Below, in pieces: positions 24,466-34,000 of a DNA stretch of 64,000 bases (positions are counted from its first letter, which is position 1; each line of letters starts with the position of its first letter). Made by a program: the position numbers and the translations under genes. The stretch is taken from assembly GCA_017621035.1 (NCBI GenBank), contig JAGATY010000034.1, forward strand, positions 1 to 64,000, in the 5' to 3' direction. The notes beneath the pieces were generated by a model. The model made no database searches and was not told the DNA's origin. It saw only the letters and a program-made list of their open reading frames with translations. This stretch comes from Bacteroides sp. (GTDB taxonomy: Bacteria > Bacteroidota > Bacteroidia > Bacteroidales > Bacteroidaceae).

Positions 24466-26052
24466 TTATTCAGTAACAGGTTGAGGAATTGTAGCAACAG
24501 GATTCTGTTCCATCAATGAGTTTGCCTGCATTTCTGCTTCAGGAATAGGATAAATCATGGCGGCATCACTAGCAGGCACATTAAATACATAAGCCTCTTG
24601 GAAACCACAACCACGACGGTCTACACCTTTCTTCAGACGCATAATGTCGAAGTAAGACAAACCTTCACCCCACAGCTCGATACGACGTTGAGTCCATACA
24701 GCATCCTGAACAGCTTCAGCAGTAGTAGCTGTGCAAGTGTATTCAGCGTCACGGTAAGTTTGAACGAAGTTCTGCAAAGTAGTTGCACCTTGTGCAGCAT
24801 TGCCTCCCATGGCTTGTGCCTCAGCCAAGATGAGATACATCTCTTCTACACGCATCAAAGGAATATCGCATGCATTGGTAGAAGTATAAATCTCACCGTT
24901 ATAAGGTCCAAACTTCATTTGAGTATAAGGAGGACAGCCGGCTTCTTCAGTAACGTAAGCCTGTTGAGCAGCACTCAAGTTTACAGACAACCCGTTTTCA
25001 TCCAAGAACCATCCCTTACGTACATCAGAGTCAGCAATCATAGCATAAAGCTTCTGATTTACCATACGCCATGCACCTACTGAAGCATAACCGTTGTTCA
25101 AAGAACCCATGTGTGAAGGCCAGTTAACGATACCTGAAGTAACCACACGGTCAGTCTCAGAAATCAAGATACCCCACATCCAGTCTTCAATATCAGTGAA
25201 ACCAGGAACAGCAACGTCCTCCATGCTATAAGGAGCGCCACTACCATCGATAGCCTTCTGAGCATCAGCAGCGGCAGCAGACCAGTTGTTCATAACCAAG
25301 TTTACACGAGCGCGGATACCGTAGGCAACTTCCTTACTTACATAACGGTTATCATCGCGAGTAACGCCTTCAGCTTCAGCATCTTCCAACAGAGAGATAG
25401 CCTTATCTAAGTCTGTCATTACCTGAGCATAAACCTCTTCAACTGTAGAACGGGCACAACCGTTAGCAGCAGCCTCAGTCTGGTTTGCCTCTGTAATGAT
25501 AGGCACGCCCAACTTATCCTGATTACCTACATAAGTATGTTGATAAAGTTGAACCAACCAGAAGTAGTCAAAAGCACGGATAGCCAAAGCCTGAGCCAAA
25601 GAAAACTTCAACTTAGCATCTTCTGTTTCGGGGTCAATAACAGAAGTTACGTTATTGGCAGTATAAATCTGATTGTACAAAGTAGCCCATGCCATGCGGG
25701 TAGGACGACCGTTTGCCTGAACATCTGCAAAGTTCAAGTTACGAGTGTACCAGTTGTAACCGGTATCTTCAGAAACCAAGTCTGTACCACGAGAATCCAA
25801 ACCAAGCATTGCAGAAGCAAAGCCATAGTCTTCGTGACCAAATGAGTTGGGAAGGATGTTAGCATATACGCTAAACATAGAAGTAATGGCTGTTACACTG
25901 GCGTCAATACGGTCAGGGTTAGCAGCAATCGTTTCTTCCTTTTGGTCACTGGTAATGGTTGCACCCATAGGTGCAGTATCCAAGTCGTTACAGCTGACAA
26001 GAGCTGCACCGGCCATTACTGAAGCGATAAATTTAAACTTTATATTTTTCAT
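24466..26052 (-). CDS. SusD/RagB-family nutrient-binding lipoprotein, left cassette
   Basis: This is a 528-residue surface lipoprotein. The signal peptide ends in ALVSC and is followed by NDLDTAPMG. TPR-like helices cover AQALAIRAFDYFWLVQLYQH, the hallmark of SusD N-terminal domains, and the C-terminal RRIELWGEGLSYFDIMRLKK is equally typical. SusD proteins form the lid on the SusC transporter. It lies 20 bp downstream of the silent SusC copy and has no promoter of its own that I can see, so it should be expressed only when inversion connects the cassette to the central promoter. It is very similar to the right-cassette SusD. Confidence 0.93.
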   Translation of the reverse strand: MKNIKFKFIASVMAGAALVSCNDLDTAPMGATITSDQKEETIAANPDRIDASVTAITSMFSVYANILPNSFGHEDYGFASAMLGLDSRGTDLVSEDTGYNWYTRNLNFADVQANGRPTRMAWATLYNQIYTANNVTSVIDPETEDAKLKFSLAQALAIRAFDYFWLVQLYQHTYVGNQDKLGVPIITEANQTEAAANGCARSTVEEVYAQVMTDLDKAISLLEDAEAEGVTRDDNRYVSKEVAYGIRARVNLVMNNWSAAAADAQKAIDGSGAPYSMEDVAVPGFTDIEDWMWGILISETDRVVTSGIVNWPSHMGSLNNGYASVGAWRMVNQKLYAMIADSDVRKGWFLDENGLSVNLSAAQQAYVTEEAGCPPYTQMKFGPYNGEIYTSTNACDIPLMRVEEMYLILAEAQAMGGNAAQGATTLQNFVQTYRDAEYTCTATTAEAVQDAVWTQRRIELWGEGLSYFDIMRLKKGVDRRGCGFQEAYVFNVPASDAAMIYPIPEAEMQANSLMEQNPVATIPQPVTE

Positions 26053-26072
26053 TGTCATTTCCTTTGATTAAA

Positions 26073-29033
26073 TTAGAAAGTAACCTTTACACCACCGGAA
26101 ATGGTACGCAATGCACCATAAGTTGATGTAGAAGAAGAGTAGAATCCCTGACGGGGGTCAAGACCCTTGCGAGCAGCAAACAGAGCCAAGTTATCAGCAG
26201 CACCGTAGATACGGAGTGATTCAAGTCCCAATACGCGAGTCCACTTCTTCGGGAATGTATAACCCAAAGTAATATTGTTGATTGACAAGTAGTTTGAAGA
26301 AATCAACCAACGATCTGAAGAACTACTGGTGTAGCTATCCAAAGCATCCAGACGCGGAACGTTGGTATAAGGATTTTCCGGAGTCCAAGCCTTAGCAATG
26401 TCAGCATGCCAGTTAGAACCTGCACCGTAACCGTCACCATTGTGCATCAAATCTTGATAAGTGTAGTCCCAAATCTTACCACCCAACTGATAAGCCAACT
26501 GGATAGAGAAGTCGAAACCGTAAGCCTCTACACTAGTACCGAAACCACCATATACATTCGGGAGGATGTCGCCGGTACCTTGCTTGTTGCTATTAGAAGC
26601 TGCAGACCAGTCAGAAGTTGCATATTCCTCACCTTTAGAATCTTTTGCCCAGTAGAGAGCCAAACCTGTTGCGGGGTCAACACCTGCATATTTAACCAAA
26701 TACAACTGATACATAGATTCACCTTCACGATAGATAGCAGAACCGCTAATCAATTCACCCTTCAGGTCGGGGTGCAACTCGTTAATCTTGTTCTTCAAGA
26801 AGGTTGCATTACCAAAGATGTTCCAAGTAAGCTTGTCTGTCTTAATCGGAGTATAGCTCAACTCAATTTCAACACCCGAGTTAGTCATAGAGCCAACGTT
26901 CATCGGGATTGAAGAGTAACCGTTAGAAAGAGCTACCGGCTTGTTGTAAAGTATATCGGTTGTCTTACGGCTGAAGTACTCGATAGTACCGTCCAATTTG
27001 CCATCCCACAATGTGAAGTCAACACCTACGTTGAATGCATTACTCTTTTCCCAAGTGATATCTTTGTTACCCTTGTAAGCCAAAGTACCGTCTGAGAACA
27101 CACCGTTTGCACCACTTACAGAAAATTGGTCAAGGTAAGCATAGTAGTTACCAATGTTATCGTTACCTTGCTGACCATAAGAAGCTTTCAACTTCAAAAC
27201 GTCAATCCAAGTCAAATCTTCCATGAAGCCTTCCTTGTTGATAACCCAAGCCAAAGAAGCTGACCAGAAGTTACCCCAACGGTTGTCCGGATGGAAACGA
27301 GAAGATGCATCACGACGATAAGATGCACTGGCAAAATATTTTTCGTCAAAATCATAGTTTACACGGCCGATGATACCTCTTGTAGCATATTCTGTCTTGG
27401 CACCACCACCACGTTTTTGGTCGATAGAGTTGTTTACAGTGTAGTCACCCTCCTTATAAAGATTCTGACCGGAAGCATAACTGTACTCATAATTATAGTC
27501 ATAGCTTTCGTAACCCAGCAAGAAGTCGAAATTGTTCTTACCGAAGCTCTTCTTATAGTTAGCCAAATACTGAGTATTCAAAGCTGAAGTATAATAATGG
27601 TATTGGTAAACATTACCTCCATAGCTTGCAGACTGGCCATATTCTGCATTACCTACATTGTGATAACGAGTATTATCTACATAGTAACCGAGTGATGCAG
27701 TCAACTTCAAACCTTCAATCGGAGTGATTTCTGCAAACCACTTACCACTGAAGATGTCCTTCAAGTACTCTTCTGTATTATAGAGCAAGTCACCCTTCGG
27801 GTTAGACATTGACATCCAGTTACGAGTACCATTGCTGCTCTTGCCATCACCATAATCATAAACCGGATTACCGGAAGAAGCATCCAGCTTAAGGCTACCG
27901 TCAGCGTTACGTACATACAGAGGATAGATAGGAGCAATCATATTAGCCATCAAGAAGCCGTTACCAGATGAACCTGTAGAAGTTTGTTCACCGGGGTATT
28001 TACTCTTGGTGTTTGTATAGCTGAGGTTTGTACCAACCTTCAACCACTTCTTAGCTTGATAATCAACAGTTGAACGAGTTGAGATACGGTCGAAACCAGA
28101 GTTCTCGATTACACCGTTATCTTCCAAGTAACCTACAGAGAAGTAGTAGTTAACCTTCTCGCCACCACCTGAAATGCTCAAGTTGTACTCCTGACGCATT
28201 TGGCTTTCCAAAGTACCATCTTCCCAGTTATCGGGAGTATAATAATAGGTACCGTCGCTGTAACCCAAAGTAGCGTTCGGGTTAATCTTACCATTAGTGC
28301 CAATCAAGCCTTCACCTGCGGGCAAAGTGTACATCTGATAACCTACAGCAGGGAAGAGGTTTGAGTTAGCATAATTGTGAGCAGCATCTGCTGTGTAACC
28401 CAAGTTGTAAACACCGGCGTTACGATAAGCCTTATACAGGGTTTCCATGTAGCTATCAGCAGTAGTCAGCACATCATACTTACCAACCTGGCGTGAGTTT
28501 GTACCCCAACGAGCATCGAATGAAATCTTGGCATCACCACTCTTACCTCTCTTAGTAGTAATCAAGATAACACCGTTAGCACCACGAGCACCATACAAAG
28601 CAGCGGCAGCAGCATCCTTCAATACAGTCATAGACTCTATATCCTGTGAATTGATAGAAGAGATTTCTCCATCAAAAGGAATACCATCTACAACATACAA
28701 CGGGCTGTTGCTAGCAGACATAGAACCGATACCACGGATACGTACAGCAGCACTGGTACCCGGCTGACCGTTAGAACTGGTTGTTTGTACACCGGCTACA
28801 GTACCGGACAACGCGCGTGTAACATCTGATACTTGACGTTTCTCCAATTTCTCTGACTTCACTACAGAAGCAGAACCGGTAAATGCAGACTTCTTAGCAG
28901 TACCGTATGCAACGATCATAACCTCGTCAAGCATCTCAGTATCAGACTTCAGATACACCTTTACATTCGGTTTGATAGCAGTCTCTACAGTCTGCATACC
29001 GATGTATGACACTTGCAAAGTCTTCGCGGAACT
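26073..29033 (-). CDS. SusC-like TonB-dependent transporter, silent left copy
   Basis: This is a 986-codon SusC homologue without a start, signal peptide or the first half of its N-terminal carboxypeptidase-regulatory-like domain. The frame begins at the 41-bp recombination site (28993-29033) with SSAKTLQVSYIGMQT, exactly where the expressed copy continues after codon 68. The plug domain is intact (VVDGIPFDGEISSINSQDIE, then LKDAAAAALYGARGANGVIL) and the barrel ends in GGVKVTF. A TTG inside the site is the only nominal start and is not credible. Joined to the central 5' end, the protein would have 1,054 residues. It imports an unknown large nutrient, probably a glycan or peptide. Confidence 0.92.
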   Translation of the reverse strand, partial: SSAKTLQVSYIGMQTVETAIKPNVKVYLKSDTEMLDEVMIVAYGTAKKSAFTGSASVVKSEKLEKRQVSDVTRALSGTVAGVQTTSSNGQPGTSAAVRIRGIGSMSASNSPLYVVDGIPFDGEISSINSQDIESMTVLKDAAAAALYGARGANGVILITTKRGKSGDAKISFDARWGTNSRQVGKYDVLTTADSYMETLYKAYRNAGVYNLGYTADAAHNYANSNLFPAVGYQMYTLPAGEGLIGTNGKINPNATLGYSDGTYYYTPDNWEDGTLESQMRQEYNLSISGGGEKVNYYFSVGYLEDNGVIENSGFDRISTRSTVDYQAKKWLKVGTNLSYTNTKSKYPGEQTSTGSSGNGFLMANMIAPIYPLYVRNADGSLKLDASSGNPVYDYGDGKSSNGTRNWMSMSNPKGDLLYNTEEYLKDIFSGKWFAEITPIEGLKLTASLGYYVDNTRYHNVGNAEYGQSASYGGNVYQYHYYTSALNTQYLANYKKSFGKNNFDFLLGYESYDYNYEYSYASGQNLYKEGDYTVNNSIDQKRGGGAKTEYATRGIIGRVNYDFDEKYFASASYRRDASSRFHPDNRWGNFWSASLAWVINKEGFMEDLTWIDVLKLKASYGQQGNDNIGNYYAYLDQFSVSGANGVFSDGTLAYKGNKDITWEKSNAFNVGVDFTLWDGKLDGTIEYFSRKTTDILYNKPVALSNGYSSIPMNVGSMTNSGVEIELSYTPIKTDKLTWNIFGNATFLKNKINELHPDLKGELISGSAIYREGESMYQLYLVKYAGVDPATGLALYWAKDSKGEEYATSDWSAASNSNKQGTGDILPNVYGGFGTSVEAYGFDFSIQLAYQLGGKIWDYTYQDLMHNGDGYGAGSNWHADIAKAWTPENPYTNVPRLDALDSYTSSSSDRWLISSNYLSINNITLGYTFPKKWTRVLGLESLRIYGAADNLALFAARKGLDPRQGFYSSSTSTYGALRTISGGVKVTF
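28993..29033 (-). repeat. Recombination site B (left, inverted)
   Basis: This is an exact 41-bp copy of the sequence at 31232-31272 and 37714-37754, on the minus strand. Upstream of it (above 29033) identity to the expressed copy stops abruptly. It contains the short dyad ACTT-TGC-AAGT. Confidence 0.92.
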
Positions 29034-29418
29034 AAGTTTGTTACAAAACGTTAGTTCTCAGTCTAATATGTGATAGACGGAGACTCACTGTGCCGGTTGT
29101 TGATACCTTCAGATATACTCCAGAGCAAGGCTAGCAAACACTTTTGCTACTAGGTTTCTCCCCAATTTTAGTGTTATCAAACAGATTGTCAGATAAATAA
29201 CTCTTCTATGTGCAGTGATTTTTCTACCCATTTTCTCCCTTCCCTTCTGAATACACTTTTTATGAAGCTCTTCAGAAGGGGGGAGAAAATATGGAAATAA
29301 TCCGGTATGGTTCATACCCATATCTTCCACTCTTCACCTCCGTTTCTATAGGAACGGCCTTGGTACGGCGTTGGTACGGCCTTGATACGGCGTTGGTATA
29401 GAGTGGGGCTTTTACCGG
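29034..29418. other. Spacer between the silent SusC copy and the recombinase
   Basis: No gene is supported. A 73-codon frame at 29109-29330 has no features. The 11-bp repeat array at 29351-29399 lies next to the recombinase stop. This spacer would be carried within the invertible segment. Confidence 0.5.
29351..29399 (+). repeat. 11-bp tandem repeat, four units, beside the recombinase
   Basis: GGAAC is followed by GGCCTTGGTAC, GGCGTTGGTAC, GGCCTTGATAC and GGCGTTGGTAT. It differs at only a few positions from the array at 134-182. An 11-bp period places the units on nearly the same DNA face. Since another copy lies far from the inversion system, it is not unique to it. Confidence 0.85.
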
Positions 29419-30585
29419 TCATAGTTTATTACGAATCTGCTGCAAATCATGTACTATAGTCATATCCATGACGTCGGTATAGATTTGGGTAGTTTTGACA
29501 CTTCTATGTCCTAACAACTTCTGCACGGTGGTGATGCTGACCCCACTATATATAAGTATGGTGGCGTTGGTGTGTCGCGCCGTGTGGAACGAAATGTGTT
29601 TCTTCAATCCTGCTAAACCGGCTAGGATTTTCAATTCTTTGTTTACATTTGAATTTCCTGGCAGGTGGAAAAAGCCGGGTAAGTTGTTATGGTAACGACG
29701 TAAAATAGCTACGGCCTTACCACTAAACAATAGGGAAAGAGGCAAGCGCACCTCATTTCTTGTCTTGACGGATTTAAAAATCAGCCAAGTCTCTTCTTCA
29801 AAGTACGAGATGTTATTGGTGCTCAGGTTCACAAAATCTGAGTATCGTAAACCGGCATAACAGCAGAAAAGAAAAGCATCCAGACTCCTTTGGTAACGTG
29901 CATGCTTGTTATCCAACTGCAATTTCTCCAACCTTCCTAACTCCTCGGGCAGCAAATGAGTATGCTTGCTCTCTATCGTCTTGATGCGGTATTTTCGGAA
30001 AGCATATCGCTGATAGTCTATCAGATCCATATTGATGGCAGTATTGATATGGCGCTTGATGTGCTTCATGTGCTTGGCTATTGTGTTGATGTGATAGCCT
30101 TTGGCCAACAAATACTGTTCAAAGTGAGTGATGAACTCGTACGAAAGTTCTCCGAAAGTAATTTCTCGCTTGAACTTCTGCAACAGAGCCAGCGTACTGA
30201 GGTGATTGCGTTGACTGCTTTTCTTCAGACCGGAGTTTTCCACCTCGCGCCTGAAGAATGCAATAAACGACTGACTCTCCTCCCCTTTTGCTACCGACTC
30301 CTTCAGATTATCCAACGTGACAAATTGGTTGGACAGGCGCAAATCGAGCTCTTTCCTCTCAATCTGAGCCAGAAAATCCTGTATCAGACGGTTGAGACCA
30401 GCTGCATTCGGATGGTTTTTCACTAGGCTACGTTTACTATCCCATTGATCAGGTCTGAGATAGACTTTCGTGGAGAAGTATTTCTTCTTCCCTCTTAAAT
30501 AAGCCTCTACTTGTACCAATGCGGTACCTTTTTTGTTCAGTTTATTTTTGCGATTGAACACAACGCTGTAAATAATTTTATCCAT
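29419..30585 (-). CDS. Tyrosine recombinase of the SusC/D inversion system
   Basis: This is a 388-residue site-specific recombinase. An arm-binding N-terminal domain (about 1-95) and a SAM-like core-binding domain (about 105-200) come before the catalytic domain. The active site is complete: Arg247 (AGLRYSD), Lys274, His334 and Arg337 (HTARHTN), His360 (LLGHRS) and nucleophile Tyr369 (QIYTDV). It belongs to the Bacteroides integrase group that includes invertases acting on surface-protein genes. It lies inside the segment bounded by inverted sites B and A, so it would flip itself together with the promoter. The start MDKIIYSVVFNRKNKLNKKG fits the family. Confidence 0.95.
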   Translation of the reverse strand: MDKIIYSVVFNRKNKLNKKGTALVQVEAYLRGKKKYFSTKVYLRPDQWDSKRSLVKNHPNAAGLNRLIQDFLAQIERKELDLRLSNQFVTLDNLKESVAKGEESQSFIAFFRREVENSGLKKSSQRNHLSTLALLQKFKREITFGELSYEFITHFEQYLLAKGYHINTIAKHMKHIKRHINTAINMDLIDYQRYAFRKYRIKTIESKHTHLLPEELGRLEKLQLDNKHARYQRSLDAFLFCCYAGLRYSDFVNLSTNNISYFEEETWLIFKSVKTRNEVRLPLSLLFSGKAVAILRRYHNNLPGFFHLPGNSNVNKELKILAGLAGLKKHISFHTARHTNATILIYSGVSITTVQKLLGHRSVKTTQIYTDVMDMTIVHDLQQIRNKL

Positions 30586-30794
30586 AAAACAGTGTTAATC
30601 GTGGCTTTCCCAATGGAAAATCGACAATACAGCTTTGTCTCATTTCTGCATGGGGTTATAATAACGCAAATTTTGCATAAAATGAAGTTTTCTTGGCTCT
30701 TATATGAAGCAAAAAGGCTTCTGGTTTTAATATATCCTGCATACTTATGCGGTTATATTTAACTGTTTTGACTAAAAAAATAGTGAATCCGTAA

Positions 30795-30802
30795 CAAAGA
30801 TA
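30795..30802 (-). promoter_or_regulatory. Possible recombinase -7 box
   Basis: The minus strand reads TATCTTTG. No good -33 element lies at the right distance. It would give a leader of about 200 bases. Confidence 0.4.
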
Positions 30803-30941
30803 AGAGTTTTAAATGAAACAATCTGAAAGTAGGCGTCACAATTTTACTTACAAGAAGTGCGGCAGGAGGTACTGCAGAAGAACTAAAACAATAAATTTGT
30901 TAACACAATGACAGATTCGCAAGGTTTTTTCAATATTTTGA

Positions 30942-30971
30942 TTGCGGTTTTTAGTTTTATTAGTATCTTTG
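30942..30971 (+). promoter_or_regulatory. Sole visible promoter of the SusC/D expression site
   Basis: TTG (30942-30944), 19 bp, TATCTTTG (30964-30971), the Bacteroidetes consensus. It points rightward into the expressed SusC and lies within the segment between inverted sites B and A, so inversion would turn it toward the left cassette. Confidence 0.8.
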
Positions 30972-31027
30972 CACTTTGTTAGAGTTAAGAAACAATTAAT
31001 GTAAAGTTAAACTTTAAGAGAGAATTT

Positions 31028-34000
31028 ATGAAAAGAAAATTGATGCTGTTATTAGCCTGCCTCTTTGTAGGAATAGGCTTAGCAACGGCCCAAACTCAGA
31101 AGGTTACAGGTGTTGTAATTTCTGAAGAAGACGGGCTGCCAGTTGTCGGTGCCTCTGTAGTGGTGAAAGAAGACCCGCAGATTGGTGCCATTACAGACGT
31201 GGATGGTAATTTCATTTTGCCTAATGTACCAAGTTCCGCGAAGACTTTGCAAGTGTCATACATCGGTATGCAAACTACAGAGGTTGCAATCAAGCCGAAT
31301 GTAAAGGTGTATCTGAAATCTGATACTGAGATGCTTGAGGAAGTTATGGTAGTAGCTTATGGTACTGCCAAGAAATCTTCATTTACAGGTTCGGCTTCTG
31401 TTGTTGGTGGTGAGAAGATTTCAAAAATGCAGACATCCAATGTATCCAAGTCATTGGAAGGTGCTATGGCCGGTGTGCAAATTTCACAGAGTTCAGGCCA
31501 GCCGGGTTCATCGGGAACAATCTATGTGCGTGGTATAGGTTCTATCTCTGCCTCAAAATCTGCACTGATTGTTGTTGACGGTGTGCCTTATGAAGGTAGT
31601 TTGAATCAAATTGCGCCAAACGACATTGAGTCAATGACAGTATTGAAAGATGCTGCTGCCAACTCGTTGTATGGTGCACGTGGTTCTAATGGTGTTGTTC
31701 TGATTACTACAAAGAAAGGTAAAAGTGGTAAAGTAAAGGTTACGTTTGAAAACCGTACCGGTGTTAATATGCGTGGCGTCCCCGCTTACGATGTATTAGA
31801 TAATCCGCAAGAGTATTATGAATTGTATTGGGAATCAATACGTAACAACGCTCTTGCTTCTGGCAAATCTTACCTAGAGGCTGGCCAATATGCTTCAGCA
31901 AATTTAATCAAAAATCTGGGTGGTTACAACAACTATAATGTTGCTGATGCTGAATTGGTCGACCCAATCACAGGACGTTTAAATCCTGCGGCAAAACTTC
32001 TTTATCATGATGATTGGTTGGAAGAGGCTTTCCGTCCCGGTTTACGTCAAGAGAATTCTATTTCTTTAAGCGGTGGTACAGAAAAGACTCAATACTATGC
32101 TTCATTGGGTTACTTGTATGACAATTCATATACCGTAAACTCTAACATGCAACGTATCAACGCACGTGTAAAAATCGATCAAGAAGTAAATAAATGGTTT
32201 AAAGCCGGTTTTAACTTGGCCTATAGCAATGTTAAAACCAACTCTCCGAATGTGGGTGGCAGTAACTATTCTTCCATCTTTATGTTTGGACAAACTGTAG
32301 CACCGATTTATCCGGTTTACATGTACGATGAAAACGGAAATAAAATTATGGATGCACAAGGAAATCCTCGTTATGACTATGGTGTTGAAATGGGCAAGCG
32401 TCCTTTTGGAGCTAATGCGCACCCTATTGCCCAGCAGTTGAACGATATTTACGAAGGGAATGCTGACGTTATCAATGCAAAAGCTTATGCTGAATTTAGC
32501 TTCCTGAAAGACTTCAAGTTGACGGTTAATGCTAGTATGGATAACTTTAACAGCCGTTATGTAGACTTCCAAACCCCCATCGGTGGTGACGCGGCCAACG
32601 TTAACGGTCGTGGTACTGTAGAGATGACTCGTTACTTCGTATTGAACGCCAACCAGCTCTTAAACTGGTCACACACTTATGCAGAGAAACATACATTTGA
32701 AGTGTTGCTTGGTCATGAAACAAAGAGTGACCGCAGCCAAAATGTTTGGGCGCGCAAAGAGAACTTCTTAGTTCCGGACAATCCAGAATTGGGTAATGCT
32801 GCTAAGTTGAGTGATGCGAGTTCTGCAAGTGCAGAATATGCTTTGGAGGGATTCTTCGGCCAGTTGAAATATGACTATGACAATAAATACTACTTCTCAA
32901 GCAGTTACCGTCGTGATGCATCTTCACGTTTCCATCCGGACAATCGTTGGGGTAGTTTCTGGTCAGTAGGTGCCTCTTGGCGAATCAACAAAGAAGAGTT
33001 TTTGAGCAATGCTACTTGGATTAACGATTTGAAATTTAAAGTTAGTTATGGTACACAAGGTAACGACGGTCTGGGCAACAGTAAACCCTATTTGGATCAA
33101 TATCAAGTAGTTCCTAATGGTGGAGAAATTGGTATTAACTATATCTTCCGTGGTAACAAAAACATCACTTGGGAAAAAAGTAAGAATTTTAATACCGGAT
33201 TTGAGTTCCGTCTTTGGGATCGATTCAGTGGAAACATTGAATACTTCCGAAAGGATACTTACGACTTGCTTTATGCGAAACCTTTGCCTCCGTCAGCAGG
33301 TGTTCCCTCTAGCATTTACGAGAACACTATGTCAATGCGTAACGAAGGCTTTGAAATGGAGTTAGCTTATGACATTTTCAAAGAAAACAACTTTAAGTGG
33401 AACGTATCTTTGAATGCCACACATTATAAGAACAAATTGCTTGAATTGCCAGCCGACCGTCCGCAAGAAGGCTGGGCTACAGGCGGTTACTTCCGCAAAA
33501 TAGGCAAACCGCTTTATAATTATTATGATTACATGTTTGCCGGTGTAGACCCAGAAACCGGTGATGCACTTTATTGGGCAGACGATATTGATGAAAGTGG
33601 AGAAGTAATTGGTAAGAAGAAAGTTGTTGGTACTAGTGCTGCAACTCGCTACGAACTTGACAAATCTCCCACACCTGATTTATATGGTGGTTTCTCGTCT
33701 AATTTAGAATTTGCCGGTTTTGATTTAGCTTTAAACTTTGCTTATCAGTTGGGTGGTTATGTATATGACAGCCAATACGATGGTTTGATGGGTTCCGGTT
33801 CAGCTGGAAATAACTGGCACAAGGACATTTTCAACCGTTGGACTCCTGAAAACCGTAATACAAATGTGCCACGTTTACAAGAGGGCTCTTTGAACCAAAG
33901 CGTATCGGGTGACTACAGTTTGACTTCTGCTTCATATTTGAGTTTGCGTAACGTGACATTGGGTTACACTTTCCCCAAGCGTTGGTTGAACAAAGCAAAC

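Larger units (their letters stand above)
30586..31027. other. Divergent control region of recombinase and SusC
   Basis: This 442-bp AT-rich spacer separates the leftward recombinase from the rightward expressed SusC. It holds a minus-strand TATCTTTG (30795-30802) and plus-strand TAAATTTG (30892-30899) and TATCTTTG (30964-30971) boxes. The SusC leader is about 50 bases long. No gene is supported. Confidence 0.65.

Noticed and set aside
29018..29018. TTG start codon for the left SusC (and at 37729 for the right)
   Set aside because: It lies inside the recombination site, has no ribosome-binding site or signal peptide, and the frame is open further upstream; truncation by design fits better.
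29419..30585. Integrase of a prophage or conjugative element
   Set aside because: No phage, mobilisation or transfer genes are near it, and it lies between inverted sites within SusC genes; an invertase role fits better.
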